Source of the DNA: CAKVLS01 sp045638465
GTDB lineage: Bacteria; Bacillota; Clostridia; Christensenellales; UBA1242
DNA: 12,869 bases
NCBI GenBank assembly: GCA_045638465.1
Contig: JAZUBK010000055.1
Location: 1-12,869, forward strand
Direction of reading: 5' to 3'
In this document: piece by piece, positions 7,363-12,869 of the stretch
How positions within the stretch are numbered: position 1 is the stretch's first letter
Layout of the letters: every line of letters begins with the position of its first letter
Notes under the pieces: generated by a model
What the model was told of the DNA's origin: nothing
The model's database searches: none
Seen by the model: the letters and a program-made list of their open reading frames with translations, nothing else
Translations under genes and position numbers: made by a program

Positions 7363-7448
7363 GGAATATTTTTTGGGGTTGAACTTTTTTGCTTTGCAAT
7401 ATTTGGTTTAACTTTAGAAAAAGTAATTTAATCTCTAAAAAATATAAT
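7363..7448. other. Intergenic stretch, nothing recognised
   Basis: AT-rich 3' untranslated region between the YhhN-like stop and its terminator. No ORF with a ribosome-binding site and no convincing promoter was seen on either strand. Confidence 0.5.
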
Positions 7449-7482
7449 AAAAAAGCACCGATAAATTCGGTGCTTTTTTTTT
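7449..7482. terminator. Intrinsic terminator, probably bidirectional
   Basis: Stem GCACCGA (7455-7461) with TCGGTGC (7467-7473) and loop TAAAT has an A-run on its left and nine Ts on its right. It ends the YhhN-like gene, and from the minus strand it can also stop read-through from the ferritin-like gene. Confidence 0.93.
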
Positions 7483-7583
7483 GTCAGAGTTTTTTAGATT
7501 ATTTATTGTCTTTTTTAGAAGGAACTTTAGCAGCTTAAAAAACAAGGTGTTTTTTATTTTTTTTAAGATTATAGATGGTATAT

Positions 7584-7610
7584 TAAAAATAACTTTTAGA
7601 TAAAGTTATT
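7584..7610 (-). terminator. Weak terminator overlapping the end of the ferritin-like gene
   Basis: A 9-bp AT-rich stem, AATAACTTT (7588-7596) with AAAGTTATT (7602-7610), includes the stop codon of the minus-strand gene. On that strand it is followed by a short T-rich run. Stem stability is low, so most termination may happen at 7449-7482. The 7483-7583 stretch shows no gene. Confidence 0.5.
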
Positions 7611-8841
7611 CTCTTCCAACGCAAGTATTGTCGCACTTGCGATTTTGTAATTTTTTGATAGGGTGTGGCGAGTCTTCATACCTATAGTCTTTACCAAACT
7701 TTTTGATGTGTTGCTCGATGACTAAATGACTTGCTACCTTTTCGTCTTTGCCGTTAGTTCGGTTTAGATGACAAAAGAACCTGTTGTCTTCTGGAAGTTC
7801 AGAAACTTTTACATATTCTTCGTTGCAAGAAGTATAACCAACTGTTTCTAGTACCTTTCGGATATAATCTTTATTTCCACCAAACTTTAATAGAGTAGGG
7901 AACTCAGGATCTGGGCAAACATCTTTTACTGATTTTCGCTCATATTTTTTCAAAAGTTCAGCAACTTTTTTTAGGTGTGCAACTTCCATTTCAAAGTGCT
8001 CTTGCCAAATATTTTTTATATATGGGTCGCTTTCGTCGTTCATAACGGAAAAGTACAAATAGCACTCTGTGTATTCATGCATAAGCCACTGCTCAAGCCA
8101 CGACATATTTGGGTCTTTGAGACTTTCGTATTGGGTTACGTGTTCTTCTTCTACCATAGCAATCTCAGTAAAGAGTTTTCGGCCAAGACTATTTTTGTAC
8201 ATTTGCGCCATATTCATATAAAAGTTCATTGTTTGTTGCTCGGCTGCGGTGATAATATTTCCCACAAGTTTTGTATAGTTGTCTGCTTTTTTTGAATTCA
8301 TAAACAACCTTACATTATCCATCGGGTGGCGGTGTTCATTTATAGTTGGTCTTCCTGGCGTGATTTCGGTATATCTGCCAACCATTATATCTGCGTCAAT
8401 ACCAAAGTCAGTTTTGAGTAAATTACTAAATCTATACAAATGGTCAAAGTCTTCTAGCAGGGCAAAATCAAGTGCTGCTTTTGTGTTTTCGCAAGGCACA
8501 TTTTGGGCAAGTATTGCCGTAAGGTCTATGGCTAGTTGCTCGTAACTTATAGTTGTTTCTAGCATATTTTCATTTAGCGGTTTTAGGGCGCTTATGCGCT
8601 TTTGTTGTTGCTGTTCTTGGTTTCTAATCAGCGCAATCTCACGCCTTAGGTCATTGTCGTTGCAGTTTCGCGAAAATTGATGCAAAAACCAGTTAGATTC
8701 AAATTCTGTGCCGTTCATCAAAATAACTCGGGTCTTGGTATAGGGCGAAGTCATCTTTTTGTCATAAGGCTTTGAGGCCATTTTTTCCCAACTCATAAAA
8801 TATTCTTCTAATGGTTTTGATTCGTATTCAAATGGGTTCAT
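7606..8841 (-). CDS. Ferritin-like domain protein with three E...(E/D)xxH helix pairs
   Basis: I do not recognise a named family. This 411-residue soluble protein contains three helical hairpins, each with a Glu followed exactly 30 residues later by a metal-type motif: E101 then D131xxH134 (EDFDH), E201 then E231xxH234 (EEEH), E256 then E286xxH289 (EMEVAH). One E-helix plus ExxH-helix pair supplies half of a diiron site in ferritin, rubrerythrin and related four-helix bundles. Hairpins two and three (about 185-300) can form one complete bundle, with the first left over or pairing in a dimer. A Gln-rich stretch at 75-80 precedes the first hairpin, and the tail carries C403 and C407. AAGGAGA six bases before the ATG fixes the start. 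Possible roles are iron handling, peroxide reduction or an oxidase; none is proven. Confidence 0.7.
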   Translation of the reverse strand: MNPFEYESKPLEEYFMSWEKMASKPYDKKMTSPYTKTRVILMNGTEFESNWFLHQFSRNCNDNDLRREIALIRNQEQQQQKRISALKPLNENMLETTISYEQLAIDLTAILAQNVPCENTKAALDFALLEDFDHLYRFSNLLKTDFGIDADIMVGRYTEITPGRPTINEHRHPMDNVRLFMNSKKADNYTKLVGNIITAAEQQTMNFYMNMAQMYKNSLGRKLFTEIAMVEEEHVTQYESLKDPNMSWLEQWLMHEYTECYLYFSVMNDESDPYIKNIWQEHFEMEVAHLKKVAELLKKYERKSVKDVCPDPEFPTLLKFGGNKDYIRKVLETVGYTSCNEEYVKVSELPEDNRFFCHLNRTNGKDEKVASHLVIEQHIKKFGKDYRYEDSPHPIKKLQNRKCDNTCVGRE

Positions 8842-8869
8842 ATATTTTCTCCTTTTTATAACAAAATGA

Positions 8870-8891
8870 TTTTTGACGCCTTGGTCAAAAA
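8870..8891. repeat. Perfect inverted repeat upstream of the ferritin-like gene
   Basis: TTTTTGAC (8870-8877) and GTCAAAAA (8884-8891) are separated by 6 bp, 29 bp upstream of the minus-strand start codon. Read on the minus strand it contains TTGACC, a possible -35 box, but no well-spaced -10 follows. It could be an operator of an iron- or redox-responsive repressor, or a leader hairpin. It does not match the PerR or Fur consensus. Confidence 0.5.
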
Positions 8892-8970
8892 ATATACATT
8901 ATTTGGTGAAAGGAAGTGTAATAATTTTGTTCAAACCGCCGTAAAAATTTTAAAACAATAATCTTTCGTC

Positions 8971-8999
8971 TTGATATCAAAAAAAAGTTATGTTATAAT
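8971..8999 (+). promoter_or_regulatory. Promoter of the GNAT gene (extended -10 sigma-A)
   Basis: TTGATA (8971-8976), 17 bp, TATAAT (8994-8999), with TGT directly before the -10 as an extended -10. The -35 box is part of the palindrome TTGATATCAA (8971-8980). AGGAGA at 9008-9013 is the ribosome-binding site. Confidence 0.85.
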
Positions 9000-9020
9000 T
9001 TTATTATAGGAGATAAAACT

Positions 9021-9692
9021 ATGGCACTATTTACTCATGTAGACAGAGAAACTTTAGATTTTATGTATGAAGCAGAAAACCAATCTACTTATATTCCTTT
9101 TGAAAAGGAATCTGACACAAGAGTAGATGGTCAAGGCCAAAGACTAAGAGACAAAGAATATCTTATTGCTTTTGGCGAAGAGAGAATATCTGTTTATGAA
9201 CCTTTCAAAGATGGTAAGATGTATAGGGAAGTTGGATATATTGAGTTCCAAATGGAAAAAGAACGCGGCAAAAAGCAAATGAAGATTTGGTATCTTACTG
9301 TTCAAGAGGCGTATGAAGGCTTAGGTCTTGGAAGCGTTCTTCTTGCAGGTGCAAAACATCGTTGCGTGATGGACAGAGTAGATACCATGGTTTTAGATGC
9401 AGCAAGACGATATAAACCAAAAGATGCTACAACTGAGCAAAAGTATCCATTTTTAAAAGGTGATGACCATATCTATTACAACGCAAATCTTGCTTTGTAC
9501 CAAAGCAGGGGTTTTGAGATAGACAAAGAAAGTAGTTCATACGAAGAGGGTATGGAAGACAACTTTAGTGATTCAAAACCAATACCTATGACACTAAAGG
9601 TTAGCAATATGGTTATACCTAACTCTTGCCTTACTCAAGGCCAAAGTTCTTCGGTATCTCATAGAGAGCAAGACGGCGGTAGATGTCAATAA
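9021..9692 (+). CDS. GNAT family N-acetyltransferase
   Basis: This 223-residue cytoplasmic protein is predicted to transfer an acetyl group from acetyl-CoA to an amine. The acetyl-CoA binding motif A is clear at 89-110: IWYLTVQEAYEGLGLGSVLL, with the glycines G100, G102 and G104 of the (Q/R)xxGxG loop, the first position being Glu99 here. Motif B appears as NLALYQSRGFE (156-166), the usual Tyr and Gly-Phe near the C-terminal end of the fold. An insertion rich in Lys, Asp and Tyr separates the two motifs (about 128-152), and a tail of about 30 polar residues follows the domain. The acceptor cannot be read from sequence. It is a single-gene unit with its own promoter and terminator, divergent from the ferritin-like gene. 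Confidence 0.83.
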   Translation: MALFTHVDRETLDFMYEAENQSTYIPFEKESDTRVDGQGQRLRDKEYLIAFGEERISVYEPFKDGKMYREVGYIEFQMEKERGKKQMKIWYLTVQEAYEGLGLGSVLLAGAKHRCVMDRVDTMVLDAARRYKPKDATTEQKYPFLKGDDHIYYNANLALYQSRGFEIDKESSSYEEGMEDNFSDSKPIPMTLKVSNMVIPNSCLTQGQSSSVSHREQDGGRCQ

Positions 9693-9702
9693 CAAAATAT
9701 AT

Positions 9703-9732
9703 AAAAAAAGAGCTTTCAAAAGCTCTTTTTTT
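9703..9732. terminator. Intrinsic terminator after the GNAT gene
   Basis: Stem GAGCTT (9710-9715) with AAGCTC (9720-9725), extended by seven As on the left pairing with seven Ts on the right. It begins 11 nt after the GNAT stop. The symmetrical A/T flanks could work on both strands. Confidence 0.9.
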
Positions 9733-9794
9733 GCTTAAAATTCGCCATTTTACAAATAAATTTGCTAAAATCTATATGAAAAAATTTTTTGATG

Positions 9795-9803
9795 TGTTAT
9801 AAT
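9795..9803 (+). promoter_or_regulatory. Extended -10 promoter of the rdgB-gtrA fusion operon
   Basis: TGT-TATAAT at 9795-9803 is a perfect extended -10. No good -35 is seen at 16-18 bp, which such promoters can tolerate. AGGGGAT (9816-9822) precedes the ATG at 9827. Confidence 0.65.
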
Positions 9804-9826
9804 ACATTTATTAAATAGGGGATTTT

Positions 9827-10858
9827 ATGCAAAAGTTAGTTTTGGCGTCTGCCAACCAACACAAAATAAAAGAATTCACAGCCATCTTCAAAGGCTACGA
9901 AATTGTACCTATGTCTGAGTATGGATATACTGAGGATATAGAAGAAAACGGCAAGACTTTTCTTGAGAACGCAATTATCAAGGCAAAGGCCGTAAGCAAG
10001 TTTTTGAAAGATAAAGGCATTGAGCTTCCTGTTATTGCTGACGATAGCGGGTTGTGTGTAGATGCACTAAACGGTGAGCCTGGCATTATGAGTGCAAGAT
10101 ATGCGGGTGGACATGATAACAAAGAGGCAAATAGAGCTCTTTTATTAGAAAAACTAAAGGACGCAAAAGATAGAAGTGCTCATTTTAGTTGTACAATAGT
10201 TATGTATATGCCAAATGAAGATTGTATCTTTACCGAAGGCATAACCGAAGGCAAAATTATCGACGAAGAAAGAGGCAAGAAAGACTTTGGTTATGATTGC
10301 TTGTTTTACTCAAACGATTTAGAAAAGACATTTGGTGAGGCTACCGATAGCGAAAAGAACAAAGTTTCGCATCGTGGCAGAGCTATCAAACAAATAGTAG
10401 CCGAATACAAAAAATATTTAGAAAAACACGAAACAAAGAAAGCTTTTGACAAACAAGAATTTATAAGAGTTGTTAAATTTGTGTTGTTTTCTATCTCTGC
10501 AGGTGTTATACAAATAGGCTCATTTACATTACTTAATGAGTTTGTAAATTGGTCGTATTGGCCAAGTTACCTTATATCACTTACATTATCAGTGCTTTGG
10601 AATTTCACTCTAAATAAAGAGTTTACCTTTAAATCTGCAACAAACGTGCCAATAGCTATGTTAAAAGTTGCATTATTCTATCTAGTGTTTACACCACTAT
10701 CAACTTGGGGTGGCGAGGCACTAAACGGAGTTTTGAACGAGTATATTGTTTTGGCAATAACTATGATTTTGAACTTCGTACTAGAATTTGTTTTTTGTAG
10801 ATTCTTTGTTTATGGGAATTCGCTTAATACAAACAAAAGAGCAAAAGGAGAAAAATAA
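9827..10858 (+). CDS. rdgB: Fusion: RdgB/HAM1 non-canonical purine NTP pyrophosphatase plus GtrA-like membrane domain
   Basis: Residues 1 to about 198 are a complete RdgB/HAM1 enzyme, which hydrolyses dITP, dXTP and ITP to keep them out of DNA and RNA. Its motifs are all present: SANQHK (8-13), ENGKTFLENAIIKA (40-53), ADDSGL (71-76), GIMSARYAGG (86-95), FGYD (154-157) and SHRGRA (181-186). Residues 211-330 are a GtrA-type domain with about four membrane helices (FIRVVKFVLFSISAGV; SLTLSVLWNFTLNKEFTF; two more before FCRFFVY). GtrA proteins are linked to lipid-linked sugar export or glycosylation. A charged linker (195-210, LEKHETKKAFDKQ) joins them in one uninterrupted frame. RdgB alone is about 200 residues, so this is a genuine extension unless the assembly is wrong. 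The stop overlaps the next start by one base. Confidence 0.88.
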   Translation: MQKLVLASANQHKIKEFTAIFKGYEIVPMSEYGYTEDIEENGKTFLENAIIKAKAVSKFLKDKGIELPVIADDSGLCVDALNGEPGIMSARYAGGHDNKEANRALLLEKLKDAKDRSAHFSCTIVMYMPNEDCIFTEGITEGKIIDEERGKKDFGYDCLFYSNDLEKTFGEATDSEKNKVSHRGRAIKQIVAEYKKYLEKHETKKAFDKQEFIRVVKFVLFSISAGVIQIGSFTLLNEFVNWSYWPSYLISLTLSVLWNFTLNKEFTFKSATNVPIAMLKVALFYLVFTPLSTWGGEALNGVLNEYIVLAITMILNFVLEFVFCRFFVYGNSLNTNKRAKGEK

Positions 10859-11610
10859 TGGGAATAGTTATTAGTATACCTAGAGGCAAAATGGGTACAA
10901 AAGCATCTGTAATTTCTACACTAATTACAGCAATTATCGTAACTATCATCGGCGTTGTATTTTTGGTTATGGCAATATCACCAAAAGAACTAACTGTTAC
11001 ACAATCTTTCAGTGCTAGTTCAATTTACACCGGCGGCGGATATTACGATTATGAATGTATAATTACGGGTGAAGTAAAAAACACTACAGACAAAACTTTG
11101 TATAATGTAGTATTTGAAGTAGAGGTAGATAGTTATGATTCAGATTATGTTTGGGACTGCGATATCACAGTAGCCGAAATTAAGCCTGGCGAAACAAAGA
11201 GAGTTCAAGGCATCTTTGATATCGGTGATGATTGCGATTCAATTTATTCTATTTCTTATTCTATCAACGGCGGAGATTCAAAAACATTATTTGGCGAAAG
11301 CGGTGAAGACTGGATTATTATGGTAGTTATTGGCGTTATGGCTTTAGTATTATGGTTAACCTTTATTATTTCTGTAGCAAAATACAAAAAGAAAAAGAAT
11401 AGCGCACAAGAAGCTTTTGGCGGAAATACATTTGGTGGCACAGTATCTACTGCTGGTGGTCAAGTAGTATCAAATCCATTTGCATCAACTCCAACCCCAA
11501 CACAAACCCAAACCCCAACTGCTGTATCTGCTCAAACTTGCCCATATTGTGGTAGCAAAGTTCAAACATCAGACGGCGGCAAATGTCCTGGTTGTGGCGC
11601 AAAACTTTAA
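10858..11610 (+). CDS. Two-TM protein with outer beta domain and cytoplasmic zinc ribbon
   Basis: I do not recognise a named family. This 250-residue protein has a membrane helix at about 17-40. An outer domain follows at about 42-148, beta-rich and resembling FxLYD-type domains (GEVKNTTDKTLYNVVFEVEV; EIKPGETKRVQGIFDI). A second membrane helix is at 151-174, then a basic stop-transfer KYKKKK. The cytoplasmic part is a Gly/Ser/Thr/Pro-rich linker with a PTPTQTQTPT stretch (212-221), ending in a zinc ribbon: CPYCG (C228, C231) and CPGCG (C243, C246). The layout suggests a sensor or adaptor linking the envelope to the cytoplasm. AAGGAG (10845-10850) plus the one-base TAATG overlap with the fusion gene fix the start and show co-translation. 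Confidence 0.8.
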   Translation: MGIVISIPRGKMGTKASVISTLITAIIVTIIGVVFLVMAISPKELTVTQSFSASSIYTGGGYYDYECIITGEVKNTTDKTLYNVVFEVEVDSYDSDYVWDCDITVAEIKPGETKRVQGIFDIGDDCDSIYSISYSINGGDSKTLFGESGEDWIIMVVIGVMALVLWLTFIISVAKYKKKKNSAQEAFGGNTFGGTVSTAGGQVVSNPFASTPTPTQTQTPTAVSAQTCPYCGSKVQTSDGGKCPGCGAKL

Positions 11611-11623
11611 TAAAAACAAAACA

Positions 11624-11655
11624 AAAAAACTGGCAGTATTTCCTACCAGTTTTTT
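11624..11655 (+). terminator. Intrinsic terminator of the rdgB-gtrA operon
   Basis: Stem ACTGG (11629-11633) with CCAGT (11646-11650), extended by A-run/T-run pairing to about 10 bp, with an internal AG/CT pair in the loop. It starts 14 nt after the zinc-ribbon gene stop. Confidence 0.85.
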
Positions 11656-11725
11656 ATTGCAAAATTTTGTTAGTAGGATTCAAACAAAGCTTTTGATGTA
11701 TATGTAACTTATTTGTATTAATATC

Positions 11726-11759
11726 AATTTATAATTTACAAATAATTAATTTATAATTT
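11726..11759 (+). repeat. Direct repeat AATTTATAATTT upstream of the ADP-ribosylglycohydrolase gene
   Basis: Two exact copies at 11726-11737 and 11748-11759 have starts 22 bp apart, about two helical turns, so they face the same side of the DNA. Each contains TATAAT but neither has a suitably placed -35. It could be a tandem protein-binding site or an AT-rich UP-like element. The rest of 11656-11725 shows nothing. Confidence 0.45.
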
Positions 11760-11762
11760 GGT

Positions 11763-11790
11763 TTGAAATATCAAATACTTTTGATATACT
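11763..11790 (+). promoter_or_regulatory. Promoter of the ADP-ribosylglycohydrolase gene with an internal inverted repeat
   Basis: TTGAAA (11763-11768), 16 bp, TATACT (11785-11790). A perfect inverted repeat, ATATCAAA (11768-11775) and TTTGATAT (11780-11787) with 4 bp between, fills the spacer and enters the -10 box, which is where a repressor would block polymerase. The predicted RNA start (about 11797) falls on AGGAGA (11797-11802), so the leader would be very short. Confidence 0.68.
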
Positions 11791-11810
11791 ACCTTTAGGA
11801 GAAAATAAAC

Positions 11811-12599
11811 ATGATCGGAGCAATAATCGGTGATATTTCAGGTTCAAAATACGAATTTGATAATATAAGATCAAAAGGCTTTGACCTTTTGACAGAGGGT
11901 AGTTTTTTTACAGATGATACAGTTATGACTTTGGCTGTGGCAAAAGCGTTGCTTGAGTGTAAGGGAAATTATGCAAACCTAGACCAAATGGTAATAAAGA
12001 CAATGCAAGACCTTGGCAAAAAATACCCAGATAGTGGCTATGGTAATTATTTTTCACAATGGCTTATAGATAGCGACCCAAAACCATACGAAAGCAAGGG
12101 TAATGGTGGGGCGATGAGAGTATCACCCGTTGCGTATGTCGCAAGAGATTTAGATGAAGTAAAAGCTCTTAGTTATAAGGTAACATCAGTAACTCATAAC
12201 TCTGAAGAGGCTTTGCTATCTGCAGAAGCGGTTGCTAGTTGCATTTTTCTTGCAAGAAAAGGTTATAGCAAATCTGAAATAGAAAAGTTTGTAGAAACTC
12301 ATTATTATAAGTTAGATTACGACTACGAAAGCTTAAATAAACATTATAAATTTACAGAACTTGCAAAACAATCTGTACCTCAAGCCATTTTTTGTTTTTT
12401 GCAAGGAAAATCTTTTGATGACGTTATAAAGACAGCTGTTTCTATCGGCGGAGATAGTGATACTATAGCATGTATTGCGGGTAGTATCGCAGGAGAATTT
12501 TTCCCTATTTTAAATAGTGAAAAGCAAGAGGCTTTGGGCTTTTTGACAGAAGAATTAAAAGATATTTATTTAGCCTTTGAAAAGGAGTTTATGGCGTAG
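11811..12599 (+). CDS. ADP-ribosylglycohydrolase (DraG/ARH family)
   Basis: This 262-residue soluble enzyme belongs to the family that removes ADP-ribose from proteins or small acceptors using two metal ions. Family motifs are in order: GAIIGDISGS (3-12), FTDDTVMTLAVA (33-44) with the metal-binding DDT, SKGNGGAMRVSPVA (95-108), VTHNSEEALLSAEA (127-140) and SIGGDSDTIACIAGSIAGE (211-229) with the second metal-binding DSDT. Length is normal and no key residue is missing. No ADP-ribosyltransferase partner is in the window, so the substrate is open (protein arginine or serine, or another ADP-ribosyl conjugate). AGGAGA precedes the ATG by 8 nt. No terminator lies between this gene and the small ORF at 12665, so its transcript should run on to the terminator at 12736-12767. 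Confidence 0.92.
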   Translation: MIGAIIGDISGSKYEFDNIRSKGFDLLTEGSFFTDDTVMTLAVAKALLECKGNYANLDQMVIKTMQDLGKKYPDSGYGNYFSQWLIDSDPKPYESKGNGGAMRVSPVAYVARDLDEVKALSYKVTSVTHNSEEALLSAEAVASCIFLARKGYSKSEIEKFVETHYYKLDYDYESLNKHYKFTELAKQSVPQAIFCFLQGKSFDDVIKTAVSIGGDSDTIACIAGSIAGEFFPILNSEKQEALGFLTEELKDIYLAFEKEFMA

Positions 12600-12609
12600 A
12601 AGTTGGCTA

Positions 12610-12638
12610 TTGACTTTTGACGTATATTGGGGTATAAT
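12610..12638 (+). promoter_or_regulatory. Strong promoter of the microprotein gene
   Basis: TTGACT (12610-12615), exactly 17 bp, TATAAT (12633-12638). The predicted start is near 12645, only 20 nt before the ATG. It begins 11 bp after the ADP-ribosylglycohydrolase stop, so the small gene can be expressed independently of it. Confidence 0.83.
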
Positions 12639-12664
12639 ACTAGCAGATGAGGAGATAAAAAGAT

Positions 12665-12730
12665 ATGGATTTCTTTACAGCTGCACTTATTGGGTGGATA
12701 GTATTATTTGCCTTTAGAAAGATATATTAA
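12665..12730 (+). CDS. 21-residue single-TM microprotein
   Basis: The ORF encodes 21 residues beginning MDFFTAAL and ending FAFRKIY. A hydrophobic helix (about 3-17, with Gly10 and Trp11) is followed by a positively charged end (R18, K19), so the N-terminus is probably outside and the C-terminus in the cytoplasm. It has its own consensus promoter (12610-12638), the ribosome-binding site GAGGAG (12649-12654, 10 nt from the ATG), and a terminator 5 nt after the stop, giving a transcript of about 120 nt. These signals together make chance unlikely. I recognise no family; size and layout recall type I toxins or small membrane-complex subunits such as KdpF-class proteins, but no similarity to them can be claimed. 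No antisense promoter was found in the visible 3' flank. Confidence 0.68.
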   Translation: MDFFTAALIGWIVLFAFRKIY

Positions 12731-12735
12731 AACAG

Positions 12736-12767
12736 AAAAAAAGACCTTTATTTATAAAGGTCTTTTT
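12736..12767. terminator. Intrinsic terminator after the microprotein gene
   Basis: Stem GACCTTTA (12743-12750) with TAAAGGTC (12755-12762) and loop TTTA is flanked by seven As and by a T-run. The symmetrical flanks could also serve a minus-strand gene beyond the window. Confidence 0.92.
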
Positions 12768-12869
12768 ATTTTTTATGCTTTGATAAGTTGTAATTAAATG
12801 TATTTTCATTTTAAACCAAAACGCAGAAAGAAGGGTGAATATTTACATATATTTTTTGCTAAAAATATT
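12768..12869. other. Window edge, nothing recognised
   Basis: About 100 AT-rich bases to the end of the window. No ORF with a ribosome-binding site and no convincing promoter was seen on either strand. GAAGGGTGAA near 12831 could resemble a ribosome-binding site, but no start codon with an extended frame follows inside the window. Confidence 0.4.

Noticed and set aside
7500..7535. Minus-strand fragment reading AAKVPSKKDNK followed by a stop, like the tail of a decayed gene
   Set aside because: Only 11 codons, with an in-frame stop directly before it and no homologous sequence upstream; chance is as likely as a remnant.
7537..7564. AAAAAAC-AAGGT-GTTTTTT followed by Ts, a second terminator-like hairpin
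   Set aside because: The stem is almost only A:T, so it would be very unstable, and no plus-strand gene lies between it and the strong terminator at 7449-7482.
8279..8545. Plus-strand open frames inside the ferritin-like gene (also 7975-8295)
   Set aside because: No ribosome-binding sites, and they lie opposite a gene with well-conserved helical motifs; these are frame shadows.
10430..10470. Possible frameshift or chimera joining rdgB and gtrA
   Set aside because: The frame is open without interruption, codon use does not change, and there is no ribosome-binding site with a start codon for a separate GtrA near 10440-10475.
11489..11520. Tandem-like CCAACCCCAACACAAACC repeat
   Set aside because: This is the Thr/Pro/Gln linker of the zinc-ribbon protein at codon level, not a separate DNA repeat or CRISPR.
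12647..12658. ATG-AGG-AGA-TAA mini-ORF before the microprotein
   Set aside because: It coincides with the ribosome-binding site and begins about 2 nt after the predicted RNA start, so it cannot have its own initiation signal.
12731..12869. Antisense RNA that would make the microprotein a type I toxin
   Set aside because: The minus strand shows only TTGGTT with poor -10 matches at suitable spacing; no convincing promoter is in the window. An antitoxin further right cannot be excluded.

Overview
The window looks like a chromosomal stretch from a low-GC Gram-positive (Firmicutes) bacterium. The DNA is AT-rich and all genes read in the standard code. Ribosome-binding sites are strong AGGAG types, promoters are near-consensus sigma-A (TTGACA-17-TATAAT), and nearly every transcription unit ends in an A-run/hairpin/T-run terminator. 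A Dlt-like cell-envelope acylation operon fits this. An uncultured gut-type member of Clostridia or Bacilli is my best guess; nothing here fixes the genus.

Layout. Positions 19-284 hold three tRNA genes (initiator fMet, elongator Met, Glu) that all encode CCA, closed by a terminator. A consensus promoter at 427-455 then drives a four-gene operon at 506-5027: a DltA-like adenylating enzyme, a carrier protein, an AlgI-type MBOAT acyltransferase and a DltD-like SGNH protein. The predicted pathway activates a small acid (D-alanine in classical Dlt), loads it on the carrier, passes it across the membrane through the MBOAT, and transfers it to a surface polymer. Three departures from classical Dlt stand out: the MBOAT is of the long AlgI type, it ends in an F-x-Y-x-x-F motif as if it contained the function of the separate microprotein DltX, and the adenylation pocket has Val at the position where DltA uses a Cys.

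A shared bidirectional terminator separates this operon from malQ (5079-6533, minus). malQ is divergent from a YhhN/TMEM86-family membrane protein (6652-7362); their two promoters lie back to back with 6 bp between the -35 boxes. A ferritin-like protein (7606-8841, minus) carries three E...(E/D)xxH helix pairs with exactly 30-residue spacing. It is divergent from a GNAT acetyltransferase (9021-9692).

From 9827 an operon encodes an uncommon fusion of an RdgB/HAM1 nucleotide-pool pyrophosphatase to a four-helix GtrA-type membrane domain. It overlaps by one base a two-TM protein with an outer domain and a cytoplasmic zinc ribbon (10858-11610). An ADP-ribosylglycohydrolase follows (11811-12599), with a perfect inverted repeat lying in its promoter. 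The window ends with a compact transcription unit: consensus promoter, ribosome-binding site, a 21-codon single-TM microprotein (12665-12730) and a terminator. No mobile element, CRISPR array or attachment site was seen. The best candidates for something undescribed are the 21-aa microprotein, the RdgB-GtrA fusion, the three-hairpin ferritin-like protein and the Dlt variant.
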